A stretch of DNA of 64,000 nucleotides from [Clostridium] scindens (GTDB taxonomy: Bacteria; Bacillota; Clostridia; Lachnospirales; Lachnospiraceae). Of this stretch, positions 16,861 through 26,205 are shown one piece after another; position 1 is the first letter of the stretch; every line of letters begins with the position of its first letter. Position numbers and translations under genes: made by a program. The notes beneath the pieces are model-generated. The model ran no database searches. It was not told the origin of the DNA and saw only the letters and a list, made by a program, of their open reading frames with translations. Location: NCBI RefSeq assembly GCF_019597925.1, contig NZ_CP080442.1:3673501-3737500 (forward strand), read 5' to 3'.

Positions 16861-18288
16861 TTATATAATTGCCTTTAACTCCTGATACAGCCTTTTTGCA
16901 TAACTGTCCGTCATGCCGCATATATAATCCGTCACCAGAAGAAGTCTCAGATATAGTTTTTCTACCTCGGACTTTCCTTCGGCATGGTAATGATATGCCT
17001 TTTTATAATTACTGGATATGAAAGATACCATGCGCTCCCCGATAGAGTCCAGCTTGCGCGTCTCGTCATCATAATAGACGATGGCTTTCATAAACTTGTC
17101 CATCAGGAAGTCAATCATAGCAGCCTCCGCTACTTCCATCCGATAGATCGTCTCCGTCAGGAACACTTCCTCAAAGGCCATGCTTCCCAGAAGATCCATT
17201 AACTTTTCCGCAAACGTCCCTTGAAACAAGTCATGCCTATACCCGCCCTCCATAATTTCATTATAATGAGAGGTAAATCCATAAGTCGCACAGTTGATCA
17301 GGAAGCCCTGAACTTTGATGATCCAGTTCTTGATGGCATACTCTTCCGGCTTTTGTACCTGCATTTCCCTGCCTCTGGCATATAGCTGCTCCAGTTTGTC
17401 AGCCGGACGGAAGCTTCCCATCTCCTCATCCGGGTATCTTTCCTGCAGCGCGGTCAACTCTTCCAGCAGTTTATGGTAACTGATGAATCCTTTGATAAAT
17501 GCGTCCTCGATATCCGCCGTCTTATATGCAATATCGTCCGCTGCCTCAAGAATAAATGTGAGTGGATGGCGTCTGCCATTCGTCCCCGTCTCCGCCGCTA
17601 TCTCTTCAAATATCTCCTCATCGGCAAAATAATATCCCATCTTCTTATCCTTAATGTCCCCGGACTTCTCATTGATACCGGTAGATGGCACCGGATATTT
17701 TACGATCGTGTTTAAAAGCGCATACGTCAGATTCATTCCATTTTCATCTACAAGAAAATGAAGCTTTGTCACCAGCCTAAGCGCCTGGGCATTTCCTTCA
17801 AAATGATAGAAGTCTTCCCGCATCTGCGGGGTCAGCGCCTTGTCAACCGTCACGCCATGGAACTCCATTCTTGGCAGATTTCTCTCAAACCATTCTCGAA
17901 TAGCGCTCTCCCCAAAATGTCCGAACGGCGGATTTCCGATATCATGAATCAGCCCCGCGCACTGAAGGATGCTGCATATATCTTCCTTCATCCTGGGCGT
18001 GAAACTCGGGTCTTTCTTATATACCAATATATTTTCCCCGATATTCTGGCCCAATGACTTTGCAAACGAAGATACCTCCAGCGAGTGGGTCAGCCGCGTC
18101 CTGATAAAATCGCTTTTGTCCAACGGAAAGACCTGCGTCTTGTCTTGCAGCCTCCGAAATGAGGCGCTGCCTATTATACGATGGTAATCCTTCTCGAATT
18201 CGCTCCGCAAGTCTGTGTTCTTTCCATATCTATTCTTGCCGGAACTTCCCCGGCTTCTCTTTGTCGATAATAACTGTTCCCAATTCAC
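16861..18288 (-). CDS. dgt: Deoxyguanosinetriphosphate triphosphohydrolase (dGTPase-like)
   Basis: An HD-domain enzyme that splits dNTPs into deoxynucleoside and triphosphate, affecting nucleotide pools. Seen: the first metal histidine H68 in RTRLTHSLEVSSFAK and the HD pair H115-D116 in LIHDIGNPPFGHFGE, plus the later ADDIAYKTADIEDAF segment with another metal ligand. Its 475 residues fit the bacterial dGTPase family. It starts 28 bp after the upstream HTH-protein gene, so they are likely co-transcribed. Confidence 0.92.
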   Translation of the reverse strand: MNWEQLLSTKRSRGSSGKNRYGKNTDLRSEFEKDYHRIIGSASFRRLQDKTQVFPLDKSDFIRTRLTHSLEVSSFAKSLGQNIGENILVYKKDPSFTPRMKEDICSILQCAGLIHDIGNPPFGHFGESAIREWFERNLPRMEFHGVTVDKALTPQMREDFYHFEGNAQALRLVTKLHFLVDENGMNLTYALLNTIVKYPVPSTGINEKSGDIKDKKMGYYFADEEIFEEIAAETGTNGRRHPLTFILEAADDIAYKTADIEDAFIKGFISYHKLLEELTALQERYPDEEMGSFRPADKLEQLYARGREMQVQKPEEYAIKNWIIKVQGFLINCATYGFTSHYNEIMEGGYRHDLFQGTFAEKLMDLLGSMAFEEVFLTETIYRMEVAEAAMIDFLMDKFMKAIVYYDDETRKLDSIGERMVSFISSNYKKAYHYHAEGKSEVEKLYLRLLLVTDYICGMTDSYAKRLYQELKAII

Positions 18289-18316
18289 CTGTCATCACTC
18301 TTTTCTATTATACCGG

Positions 18317-19369
18317 CTAATCCAGATAGATCGGCGGCTCATAATCCTTGCCAAGCAAGGCCTTCTTACGCTCCTGATACCCCAGGAACGCCCACTCCGT
18401 CATATCCGTCCATTTGTGGTCGCTCCTGTCATATACCTGGACGTATCCGATACGGTTCGGGTGCATGCGCACGCTGTTGGATTCATATTCCCGTCCGGTA
18501 TACGGATTGACATCTCCCCGGATGCGGTCTTCTTCCTCTTCCGGTGCCCTGGCCTCTTCTATCTCCTCCGGCGCTGTGGCATATTCGTCCTCGTATTCCT
18601 GCGCATACTCTTCCTGGTATTCGTAAGCACCCTCTTTTACATTTTCTTCGCTATTTTCCAGTATTCCTTCGGTTGAGTCTTTGGCATCCTCCTCTTTTGC
18701 CAGATTCTCATCCTCTTCCGGATAGATTTCCCTCAGGCCGTTTCCTTGCTTCTCTTCCTCGTCGTTCTTCTTCTTTCTTCTCAAGAGGTAGGATTTCCAG
18801 CCATGGCTCTTCTTCTCCCGCTCTTCCCTTTCTTCCTGAGTCTCTCTTTTGCCTGCCTTATTCTCTTCTTCAATCGCTGCCATCTCTTCCAGAAGTTCTT
18901 CCACCGGAGCCTCCAGAGGCGGCAGTTCTCCGGTCTCCTGCTCTATCATGGCATCCAGTTCTTCATGGATATCCACCAGTTCGCCAATGGTAATATCCCT
19001 TTCCGTAGCCGCGCTTTCCGAAGCAGCCGCCTCCTGTACAGGAATTTCCCGTTTCTCTTCTTTTTGCACGACTTTAGAAGCATCTGCCTTGTCAGATACT
19101 TCCAGGATCCTGTCTGGCTCTATATGATTTGATCTTTCTGCTGAAGCGCCGTCATCAAGAATATTCAAATGGAACGGGCAGCCAAGGATCTCGGCAATCA
19201 TGCGCATATCCTGTTCCTGAAAATTATCCCGGCCCAGCCTCTGCGTCAGATTCTGGCGGGACATCTTCTTCCCGGTATGTGCTTCTATAGTTTCTGCCAG
19301 TTCCTTAATCGTCATGCCCTTGCGGCTTAAGATAATTTTGACCTGCTCCCCAAATGTTAAATCCAGCAT
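18317..19369 (-). CDS. HTH (Cro/CI-type) protein with a long acidic linker
   Basis: A 350-residue protein of unknown function. Residues 1-75 form a Xre-like helix-turn-helix (GMTIKELAETIEAHTGKKMS then RQNLTQRLGRDNF). Residues 100-290 are acidic low complexity, broken by a basic patch KSYLLRRKKKN. The last 60 residues are an ordered C-terminal piece (NSVRMHPNRIGYVQVYDRSD). GGAGG precedes the ATG. It sits upstream of dgt and could regulate it, but that is only a positional guess. The linker resembles that of the DUF6128-like neighbour. Confidence 0.65.
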   Translation of the reverse strand: MLDLTFGEQVKIILSRKGMTIKELAETIEAHTGKKMSRQNLTQRLGRDNFQEQDMRMIAEILGCPFHLNILDDGASAERSNHIEPDRILEVSDKADASKVVQKEEKREIPVQEAAASESAATERDITIGELVDIHEELDAMIEQETGELPPLEAPVEELLEEMAAIEEENKAGKRETQEEREEREKKSHGWKSYLLRRKKKNDEEEKQGNGLREIYPEEDENLAKEEDAKDSTEGILENSEENVKEGAYEYQEEYAQEYEDEYATAPEEIEEARAPEEEEDRIRGDVNPYTGREYESNSVRMHPNRIGYVQVYDRSDHKWTDMTEWAFLGYQERKKALLGKDYEPPIYLD

Positions 19370-19491
19370 AACTTGTCCTCCTTATTCAATTAATCTAATA
19401 TACTCACCCAATAGGTCTCATCTTTCGTAAAGTAAACTCTTTTATTTCTTGATAAACCTAAGTTTTTCCCTTTTATTATTCTAACAAATAC

Positions 19492-21237
19492 TTAAAAACA
19501 CGTCAACCTATCGTTTAATTCCCGCACCACGTCTCCTTGCAGTTTCAGCACTTCCCGGTCATAGGTCAGTATTCCGTTGATCTCTTCTTCCACGTCCGAC
19601 AGCTGGGTATATATCGTGGCAGACAGCCCCCTTGGAATGTTGGGAATCACTTCCCTCTCAATCAGTTCCCGGTAGCCCTGCGTTAATTCCTTCTTCTTGA
19701 CATACAGGCGGTAGCCGTATACCTTCTGATACATCCGGTGGCCCGGCACTCCCAGGGAATAACCCCCGAACTCAGTCAACGCGGTTGCCCTTTTCTCCGG
19801 CTTTACTTTCAGAGGGAAGAAATAATCGTGGATGCTGCGGATATCTCCCCCGCCCTGGTCGAACCAGCCGCTGGCCTGATCCAGAAGCCTGGTATTGTCC
19901 ATCTCTCTCGCAATCCGGGTTACCGTCTTCGCATGGAACTGCCCCCATCCTTCATTAAAGATCACCCATGTCACAATGGAAGGATGGCTCTTTAGATGCC
20001 TGATCGTTCCACGCATTTCTTCTACAAACTGCCGCCTGCCACGTTCATCCTTCCGGCCAAGGAGCCCCAGCAGCGAGTCATTCATCCTGATATGGAAGAA
20101 CTCCATTGCCGTAGCCATATAGGTCACATACCAGCCCTTATAAGGCCGTCCGCCGTTGACCATATCCTGCCATACCAGCATTCCCAGCCGGTCGCAATGA
20201 TAATACCATCTCTGAGGCTCTATTTTCACATGCTTTCGGATCATATTGAACCCCAGTTCCTTCATTGTACGGATATCGTATATCATCGCATCGTCGCAGG
20301 GAGGCGTATACAGGCCTTCCGGCCAGTATCCCTGGTCCAGCACCCCTTTTTGGAAATAAGGGCGGTTATTCAGACAGATTCTTGGAATGCCATGGCCGTC
20401 TTTTTTGACCTCTATCTTTCGCATGGCTGCATAACTTTCTATCTGGTCTTCCCCCATCGTTACTTCTATATCATACAGGAAAGGATCCTCCGGGCTCCAG
20501 CTGTGCATTTCTTTTAGCGGAATATCCACCGGATGGCCGGATCTTCCTCCTACCTGCACCGGCTGCATTTCTCCCGACGAAACCGTGACCTCTACCGGCT
20601 CGCTCCTTCGCGCCTCTATGGTAATGCGCAGGCAGCCGCTGTCATAAACAGGCGTGCTGGAAATGCCTGTAATATAGTTATCCGGCACCTGTTCCGCCCA
20701 TACCGTCTGCCATATCCCGCTCTGGGCCGTGTAGAACATGCCGCCTCTTTTTAACTTCTGCTTGCCCCGGCTGTAATAGGAGGCATCGCTATAGTCCCTT
20801 GCCAGCACCACCAGTTCGTTGCCATCCTCGCATAGCGCCTTTGTTATATCCGCAGTAAATGGCAGATAGCCTCCAAGGTGCTTCTTTACCAGCGTCCCAT
20901 TTACATAGACTTCCGCGTATTGGTCTACAGCCCCGAAATTAAGAAGCCATCTCCTGCCCTCTTCCGGACGCATATGCTGGGGAAGCCTTCTGCGGTACCA
21001 CAAATATTCCCTGGGCTTTAACTGCCTTTTTACCCCGGATAACTGGGACTCCGGGGAAAATGGGACACAGATGGCCCCGTCGTACTTCTCCGGCATTCTA
21101 TTTTCTCCAGTAATGGCATAGTCCCACATTCCATTCAGGTTTATGTAACTGTTCCGCCTCATAAGCGGCCTTGGATATTCCTCCAGCACATGCTCCCTGT
21201 CTATCTTATCACTCCACCTTGTCTTTAACTGCCTCAT
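19492..21237 (-). CDS. Glycoside hydrolase family 2 enzyme, intracellular
   Basis: 581 residues: N-terminal jelly-roll sugar-binding domain (about 20-190), an immunoglobulin-like sandwich (190-280) and a TIM barrel. The acid/base residue is E429 in VIFNEGWGQFH and the nucleophile is E489 in ALTEFGGYSLG, both in the positions used by GH2 beta-galactosidases, beta-glucuronidases and related enzymes. There is no signal peptide, so it acts on imported or small glycosides. The substrate cannot be told from the sequence. It is shorter than LacZ and has no neighbouring sugar genes. Confidence 0.88.
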   Translation of the reverse strand: MRQLKTRWSDKIDREHVLEEYPRPLMRRNSYINLNGMWDYAITGENRMPEKYDGAICVPFSPESQLSGVKRQLKPREYLWYRRRLPQHMRPEEGRRWLLNFGAVDQYAEVYVNGTLVKKHLGGYLPFTADITKALCEDGNELVVLARDYSDASYYSRGKQKLKRGGMFYTAQSGIWQTVWAEQVPDNYITGISSTPVYDSGCLRITIEARRSEPVEVTVSSGEMQPVQVGGRSGHPVDIPLKEMHSWSPEDPFLYDIEVTMGEDQIESYAAMRKIEVKKDGHGIPRICLNNRPYFQKGVLDQGYWPEGLYTPPCDDAMIYDIRTMKELGFNMIRKHVKIEPQRWYYHCDRLGMLVWQDMVNGGRPYKGWYVTYMATAMEFFHIRMNDSLLGLLGRKDERGRRQFVEEMRGTIRHLKSHPSIVTWVIFNEGWGQFHAKTVTRIAREMDNTRLLDQASGWFDQGGGDIRSIHDYFFPLKVKPEKRATALTEFGGYSLGVPGHRMYQKVYGYRLYVKKKELTQGYRELIEREVIPNIPRGLSATIYTQLSDVEEEINGILTYDREVLKLQGDVVRELNDRLTCF

Positions 21238-21256
21238 ACATTCACCTCGCGCTTGC

Positions 21257-21880
21257 TTACAATTCTATTGCCTGAAGTTCCCCTATGTCCGGATCTGTGG
21301 TACAGACTGCCATTGCGGCATGGACCCCCTGCATCCGATATTCCCTGCAGTAATATGCATCCGCATACTCCTCAGGCTTCCTGGCGATCACAGGCTTTCC
21401 ACCCTGATCCCATCCAATCTCATAGGAACGCATATCCATAGCCATGCCCTTCCTCGTGGCTTTCATGAAACTTTCTTTTAATACCCAGTAGCGGTAAAAC
21501 AGCCAGGTCTTACATTCCGGATCTTTCGTCTCTGCTATATGGCGATATTCCCTTTCGCCAAAGAACCGTCTTGCCACTGACAGACGCAACTCTTTTACCT
21601 CTTCCAGATCGCAGCCTACTTGGGCCTTCGCCACATCACTATAGGCGCACAGCACATAATCCCCGGAATGGGAAAGGTTGAATACGGCCTCTTGCGGCAC
21701 TTGGCCTGCCTTCTTAATCTTCTCCCACAGAATCCACGCCCCCACGCTCCTAGCCTTGTCTTCCTTAAACCGCAGCTTATCCGCCTTTTCCTGCCTCCAG
21801 GCAGGAATCTTGCGGTAGTATGCACGATAGTTTTCTTCTATTAACAATGGCGTTATCTTTGCTATATATACTCTCACCAT
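21257..21880 (-). CDS. 4'-phosphopantetheinyl transferase (Sfp type)
   Basis: Transfers phosphopantetheine from CoA to a serine of carrier proteins. Both magnesium-binding motifs are present: VGCDLEEV (D95 and E97, counted from the upstream ATG at 21892) and WVLKESFMKA (K139, E140). Sfp-type enzymes usually serve polyketide or peptide synthetases; none are in this window, so it may be the general carrier-protein enzyme or act on genes elsewhere. Two ATGs are possible, 21892 and 21880. I prefer 21880 because it begins MVRVYIAKITPLL, as family members do; neither has a strong ribosome binding site. Confidence 0.85.
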   Translation of the reverse strand: MVRVYIAKITPLLIEENYRAYYRKIPAWRQEKADKLRFKEDKARSVGAWILWEKIKKAGQVPQEAVFNLSHSGDYVLCAYSDVAKAQVGCDLEEVKELRLSVARRFFGEREYRHIAETKDPECKTWLFYRYWVLKESFMKATRKGMAMDMRSYEIGWDQGGKPVIARKPEEYADAYYCREYRMQGVHAAMAVCTTDPDIGELQAIEL

Positions 21881-21996
21881 ATTTCTGACCATTCCCCGCT
21901 GTTTGAATTTCTTCTATTATAAGAGTGTATGGAATAATTTACAAGGTATGGCTCCAACCTATTTTTCGGATAAAAATAATTTTTTATAAAAAGAGG

Positions 21997-22025
21997 TTGA
22001 CAACTAAATGCACATGCGTTAGTAT
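21997..22025 (+). promoter_or_regulatory. Promoter of the aroF-aroB operon
   Basis: TTGACA (21997-22002) and TAGTAT (22020-22025) with a 17-bp spacer. Transcription would start near 22032, leaving a leader of about 95 nt that contains the tandem repeat described separately. Confidence 0.7.
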
Positions 22026-22055
22026 ATCCTTAGTTTCACACTTTAAACAACTAAA

Positions 22056-22093
22056 ATTTTACAGTGCGAATATTTTACAGTATGAATATTCAT
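22056..22093 (+). promoter_or_regulatory. Tandem 16-bp repeat and palindrome in the aroF leader
   Basis: Two adjacent 16-bp copies (22056-22071 and 22072-22087) match at 14 of 16 positions, sharing ATTTTACAGT and GAAT. The second runs into the perfect 12-bp palindrome ATGAATATTCAT (22082-22093). Being just downstream of the promoter, this could be an operator that blocks transcription, for example in response to aromatic amino acids. The regulator is unknown. Confidence 0.45.
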
Positions 22094-22126
22094 CAGGCAC
22101 TGGTATGCATATGGAGGATGTTAACG

Positions 22127-23140
22127 ATGATTATTGTATTGAAACCACGCACAACAAAAGAAGATATTACCCGGGTCGAGCAGATGATTAAAAGGAGAGG
22201 CCTGGACACTCACATCGTAGAAGGCCAGGAAATGACCATCATTGGATGTATCGGGGATACGACCAAGATTGACTCTAAACTATTTGAAGTAGATTCTTCC
22301 GTAGATAAGGTCATGCATGTGCAGGAGCCGTATAAACTTGCAAACCGGGCATTCCACCCCGAGGACTCCACCATTGACGTCTCCGGCGTAAAGGTGGGCG
22401 GAGGAAATCTGGCATTGATTGCCGGACCATGTTCGGTAGAGTCCTATGACCAGGTGCTTGAGATTGCCAAGGCAGCCAAGGCTTCCGGAGCCAACCTTTT
22501 AAGAGGCGGCGCGTTCAAGCCAAGAACCAGTCCCTATTCTTTCCAGGGACTTGGGCTGGAGGGCTTAAATATCCTCTGCGAGGTAAAGAAAGCAGTAGGC
22601 CTTCCCATCGTAACGGAACTGATGTCTCCGGATCACCTGGACGTATTCAACGAAAAAGTGGATCTGATCCAGATCGGCGCACGCAACATGCAGAACTTTG
22701 ATCTTCTCAAGCAGCTGGGGCAGGTAGATCGGCCTATTCTCTTAAAGAGAGGCCTCAACGCCACTTACGAAGAGTGGATGATGTCCGCGGAATATATCAT
22801 GGCTTCCGGAAATGAGAATGTAATCCTCTGCGAGCGGGGAATCCGCACCTTTGAAACCTACACCCGCAATACGCTGGATCTGCAGAGCATTCCGGTATTG
22901 CGCAAGCTGACCCATCTTCCGGTGATTGTAGACCCAAGCCATGCCGGAGGCAAATGGTGGCTGGTAGAATCTATGGCAAAAGCCTCCATCGCTGCCGGAG
23001 CAGACGGACTTATGGTCGAGGTACACAATGACCCGGAAAATGCGCTGTGCGACGGCGCCCAGTCATTAAAGCCCCGGAAATACGACGAACTAATCAAGGA
23101 AGTCTCCCAGATTGCCAAGGTAATCGGGAAAAGCATATAA
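22127..23140 (+). CDS. aroF: 3-deoxy-7-phosphoheptulonate (DAHP) synthase
   Basis: First step of the shikimate pathway: phosphoenolpyruvate plus erythrose-4-phosphate to DAHP. The 337 residues start with a small regulatory-type domain (MIIVLKPRTTKEDITRVEQM), then the class I-beta barrel with LIAGPCSVES, GGAFKPRTSPYSFQG and VDPSHAGGKWW. The open frame reaches 21 codons further up, but GGAGG nine bases before the ATG at 22127 and family alignment fix this start. It is followed 12 bp later by aroB. Confidence 0.95.
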   Translation: MIIVLKPRTTKEDITRVEQMIKRRGLDTHIVEGQEMTIIGCIGDTTKIDSKLFEVDSSVDKVMHVQEPYKLANRAFHPEDSTIDVSGVKVGGGNLALIAGPCSVESYDQVLEIAKAAKASGANLLRGGAFKPRTSPYSFQGLGLEGLNILCEVKKAVGLPIVTELMSPDHLDVFNEKVDLIQIGARNMQNFDLLKQLGQVDRPILLKRGLNATYEEWMMSAEYIMASGNENVILCERGIRTFETYTRNTLDLQSIPVLRKLTHLPVIVDPSHAGGKWWLVESMAKASIAAGADGLMVEVHNDPENALCDGAQSLKPRKYDELIKEVSQIAKVIGKSI

Positions 23141-23152
23141 TAGGAGAAATCT

Positions 23153-24214
23153 ATGAAACTTACGGTAAACCTGGGAAAAGACAGCTATCCCATCTACATT
23201 GAAAATAACATATTGTCTCAGGCCGCCTCTTATATCAGCGAGGTGTTTACCGGCAGGCGGATTATCATTATATCTGATGATCATGTATATCCGCTTTACG
23301 GCAGTCCGCTCCTGAAAACTCTTTCCGAACAGTACGAGTGCCATCAGCTGGTACTCCCTCACGGCGAGGCAACCAAGAGTTTCAAGTCCCTGCCTGCCAT
23401 ATACACTGCCATGCTGAACGCGAGGATTACCAGAAGCGACCTGGTAATCGCATTAGGCGGAGGCGTCATCGGAGACCTGGCCGGATTTGCCGCCTCCAGT
23501 TTTCTACGCGGAGTACGGCTGGTTCAGATTCCCACCTCCCTTCTTGCACAGGTAGACTCTTCCGTAGGCGGAAAAGTCGCCGTAGACCTGCCACAGGGCA
23601 AGAACCTGGTAGGCGCGTTCTATCAGCCTTCAATGGTCCTGATCGATCCAATGGTGTTAGATACGCTGAATGAACGATTTATCAACGATGGCATGGGAGA
23701 GGTAATCAAGTACGGATGCATTAAAGATGCCGATCTGTTCCATACCTTGGAATCACACGGTTCTTTCGAAAAATTGAAGGAAGAGCTGCCTGCCATCATC
23801 TTGCGCTGTGTAGACATCAAACGGATGGTTGTAGAGAATGACCAATATGACACCGGAGAGCGTATGCTTCTGAATTTTGGGCATACCCTTGGACACACAA
23901 TTGAACAGCATTTCAACTACCAGAGGGAAAGTCACGGAGAGGCAGTAGCCATCGGCATGTTTCAGATTACCAAGCTTGCTCAGGAACAATGTCTGACTGC
24001 TCCCGGTACTGCCAAGCGTATCCTGGATGTATTGCAGAGTTACGGGCTGCCTTATGAATGCGGCCTTCCGCTCCAGGAATTGACAGACGCCATAGCCCTG
24101 GATAAAAAGAATCTCAATAATCTGCTAAATGTTGTCCTGCTGCGTGAAATAGGCTCCAGTTATATTCACCCTACGACTCTGGACTTTTTCAAAAAAAATA
24201 TAAGAAACGTATAG
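23153..24214 (+). CDS. aroB: 3-dehydroquinate synthase
   Basis: Second step of the shikimate pathway, converting DAHP to 3-dehydroquinate with NAD+ and a divalent metal. Seen in the 353 residues: the NAD loop GGGVIGDLAGFAAS, the substrate segment VDSSVGGKVAVDLPQGKN, and the metal histidines in NFGHTLGHTIE and the downstream SHGEAVAIGM. Full length. It directly follows aroF, so the two first committed steps are co-expressed. No other aro gene is in the window. Confidence 0.96.
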   Translation: MKLTVNLGKDSYPIYIENNILSQAASYISEVFTGRRIIIISDDHVYPLYGSPLLKTLSEQYECHQLVLPHGEATKSFKSLPAIYTAMLNARITRSDLVIALGGGVIGDLAGFAASSFLRGVRLVQIPTSLLAQVDSSVGGKVAVDLPQGKNLVGAFYQPSMVLIDPMVLDTLNERFINDGMGEVIKYGCIKDADLFHTLESHGSFEKLKEELPAIILRCVDIKRMVVENDQYDTGERMLLNFGHTLGHTIEQHFNYQRESHGEAVAIGMFQITKLAQEQCLTAPGTAKRILDVLQSYGLPYECGLPLQELTDAIALDKKNLNNLLNVVLLREIGSSYIHPTTLDFFKKNIRNV

Positions 24215-24230
24215 TATGGAGGAATATATC

Positions 24231-24974
24231 ATGAAATTAGAAGGAAAAATCGCAATCGTAACAGGCGCAGGAAAAGGAATTGGGCGCGAGGCAGCGCTGG
24301 CAATCGCCGAAGAGGGCGCAACCGTTGTCGCTGTAGCAAGAACACAGGCTGACCTGGATGAGACGGTAAAAATGATCGAAGAAAAAGGCGGCAAGGCAGT
24401 CTCACTCTCCCGGGACTTAACGGACGGACAGCAGGTGCAGTCCATGGTGGACACGGTAGTCGAAAAATACGGCCGCATCGATATTCTGGTCAACAACGCC
24501 GGCGGCTATCCATCCGAGATCTATGACAAGGTAAAAAAGCAGGCCATTAAGATCTGGGAATGGACCGAGGCCCAGTGGGATCAGATCATCAAGACCAACT
24601 TACGGATTCCGTTCCTTTGCATCAACAAGGTGGTTCCGGTAATGATCAAGCAAGGAGGCGGGGATATCGTCAGCGTATCTTCCAGAATGGGAAGAATCGC
24701 TTCACAGATGGGAGCATATGCAGTGGCGAAAGGCGGCATTATCACATTGACCAAGACGACCGCCATCCAGACGCAGGAGTATGGCATCAAAGTCAATGCT
24801 GTCTCACCCGGAATTGTAGATACGCCAGGACAGCGCGTATATAACCACAACGTAGGACAGGATGATATCAAGATGGGAAGCGCCCAGGATGTGGCTAAGG
24901 CCATCCGATATCTGCTGTGTGATTCTCCGGCGGTAATGACCGGACAGTCCATCGACCTGTTCACCACAGTATAG
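24231..24974 (+). CDS. Short-chain dehydrogenase/reductase (FabG-like)
   Basis: 247 residues with the classical SDR layout: cofactor motif TGAGKGIG (near residue 11), NNAG, the catalytic serine in SVSSRMG and YxxxK in YAVAK. The start at 24231 is preceded by GGAGG eight bases up. It begins 16 bp after aroB, so it is transcribed with it. Most likely an NAD(P)H-dependent carbonyl reductase; the substrate is unknown. FabG is closest in style, but no fatty-acid genes are near. A hydroxysteroid dehydrogenase is possible given the host type but nothing in the sequence shows it. Confidence 0.8.
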   Translation: MKLEGKIAIVTGAGKGIGREAALAIAEEGATVVAVARTQADLDETVKMIEEKGGKAVSLSRDLTDGQQVQSMVDTVVEKYGRIDILVNNAGGYPSEIYDKVKKQAIKIWEWTEAQWDQIIKTNLRIPFLCINKVVPVMIKQGGGDIVSVSSRMGRIASQMGAYAVAKGGIITLTKTTAIQTQEYGIKVNAVSPGIVDTPGQRVYNHNVGQDDIKMGSAQDVAKAIRYLLCDSPAVMTGQSIDLFTTV

Positions 24975-25014
24975 TCTTAGATTCGAAGGCATGAACTGCC
25001 AGTTTAATAGAAGA

Positions 25015-25056
25015 ACGCCCCATGCTCCCATCCATAAAAGGCGGAGCATGGGGCGT
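25015..25056. terminator. Bidirectional terminator between the SDR and YeiH genes
   Basis: A perfect 14-bp GC-rich stem (25015-25028 with 25043-25056), flanked by short A/T tracts on both sides, lies between two converging genes and so serves both. Confidence 0.85.
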
Positions 25057-25071
25057 CTTTCTATTGAAAAC

Positions 25072-26103
25072 CTACCATATATTCAGCACATGCTGCATGC
25101 CAAGGCTTACCAAGGTAATTCCGATCCAGCAGGCCATCCCCATGAGAATCGGCTTTCCCCCTGTCTTAACCAGCTTGATAATATTCGTATGCAGCCCTAT
25201 GGCTGCCATTGCCATGATAATAAAGAACTTGGACAATTCCTTGAGCGGAGCGAACACTTCCATAGGCACGCCTACAGCCGCTGCAATCGTCGTGATGATG
25301 GATGCGCCGATAAAGAACAGGATGAAGAAAGGGAATACCTGCTTGATGGATACCTGTCCGCCACCCTCTTCTTCCGCTTTGTAAGTCCGGAATACCGCAA
25401 GCGCTAAAGTGATGGGGATAATTGCCAGCGTCCTGGTAAGCTTTACGGTAACCGCCTTGTCTAGCGTGGCATTTCCCAGCGCATACATGCTGTCCCAGGT
25501 GGACGCCGCCGCTGTAACGGACGAAGTGTCATTAATCGCGGTTCCCGCGAAGATTCCAAAGGCCTCGCCGGAATTCTGGGAGAATCCCAGAAACGCGCCC
25601 AGTGTAGGAAATAAGATTGCCGCAAGTACGTTGAAGAAGAAGATAACCGAAATCGCCTGGGCCACTTCCTCATCGTCCGCGTCAATGACAGGCGCCGTAG
25701 CCGCAATCGCGGAACCGCCGCATATAGAAGACCCAACTCCCACCAAGGTAGATATTTTACCCGGAATATGCATCACTCTGTGAAGCACATAGGCAATTAC
25801 CAGGGAAGTGGTAATTGTAGATATAATAATCGGCAGGGACTGCCTGCCCGTCTTAAAGATTACCTCCAGATTCAGCCCGAATCCCAGCAGGACTACGGCG
25901 TACTGGAGTATCTTCTTAGAAGTATACTTGATGCCGCTCTCCAATGCGGACTTGTCCTTAATCATCAACGTAATTACCATGCCCGCGATAATCGCGATCA
26001 CCGGGCCGCCGATAATCGGGAACTTCTTGCCCAGCAGCCAGGAGGGCACAGCAATGCACAGGCATGCCAGCATGCCCTTCCAGTTTTTCTTAATAAAATC
26101 CAT
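25072..26103 (-). CDS. YeiH/UPF0324 family putative sulfate-type exporter
   Basis: A 343-residue polytopic membrane protein with about nine or ten helices. Family marks are GSSICGGSAIAATAPVIDAD and FFFNVLAAILFPTLGAFLGFS. The family (PSE/UPF0324) is annotated as putative sulfate or organosulfonate exporters; experimental support is thin. It is transcribed away from a LysR regulator, the same arrangement as yeiH-yeiE in enterobacteria, and is likely controlled by it. The last 30 bp are near the bidirectional terminator. Confidence 0.88.
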   Translation of the reverse strand: MDFIKKNWKGMLACLCIAVPSWLLGKKFPIIGGPVIAIIAGMVITLMIKDKSALESGIKYTSKKILQYAVVLLGFGLNLEVIFKTGRQSLPIIISTITTSLVIAYVLHRVMHIPGKISTLVGVGSSICGGSAIAATAPVIDADDEEVAQAISVIFFFNVLAAILFPTLGAFLGFSQNSGEAFGIFAGTAINDTSSVTAAASTWDSMYALGNATLDKAVTVKLTRTLAIIPITLALAVFRTYKAEEEGGGQVSIKQVFPFFILFFIGASIITTIAAAVGVPMEVFAPLKELSKFFIIMAMAAIGLHTNIIKLVKTGGKPILMGMACWIGITLVSLGMQHVLNIW

Positions 26104-26205
26104 GTTAATCCTCCACTATATCTATATTCTCGTTTAAATTCCTAGAAAATAATACCATGCGAATATAATCATGTAAAATTATTATTATTTATTTATTCAT
26201 AAGAA

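Noticed and set aside
18215..19132. Plus-strand frames opposite the acidic HTH protein
   Set aside because: Same cause: acidic codon repeats read backwards as Leu/Phe/Ser-rich sequence.
22026..22126. A riboswitch or T-box before aroF
   Set aside because: The leader is too short, has no terminator hairpin and no T-box consensus; only the repeats are seen.
24231..24974. A bile-acid hydroxysteroid dehydrogenase
   Set aside because: The SDR motifs are generic and the gene is bound to aroB; nothing in the sequence indicates a steroid substrate.
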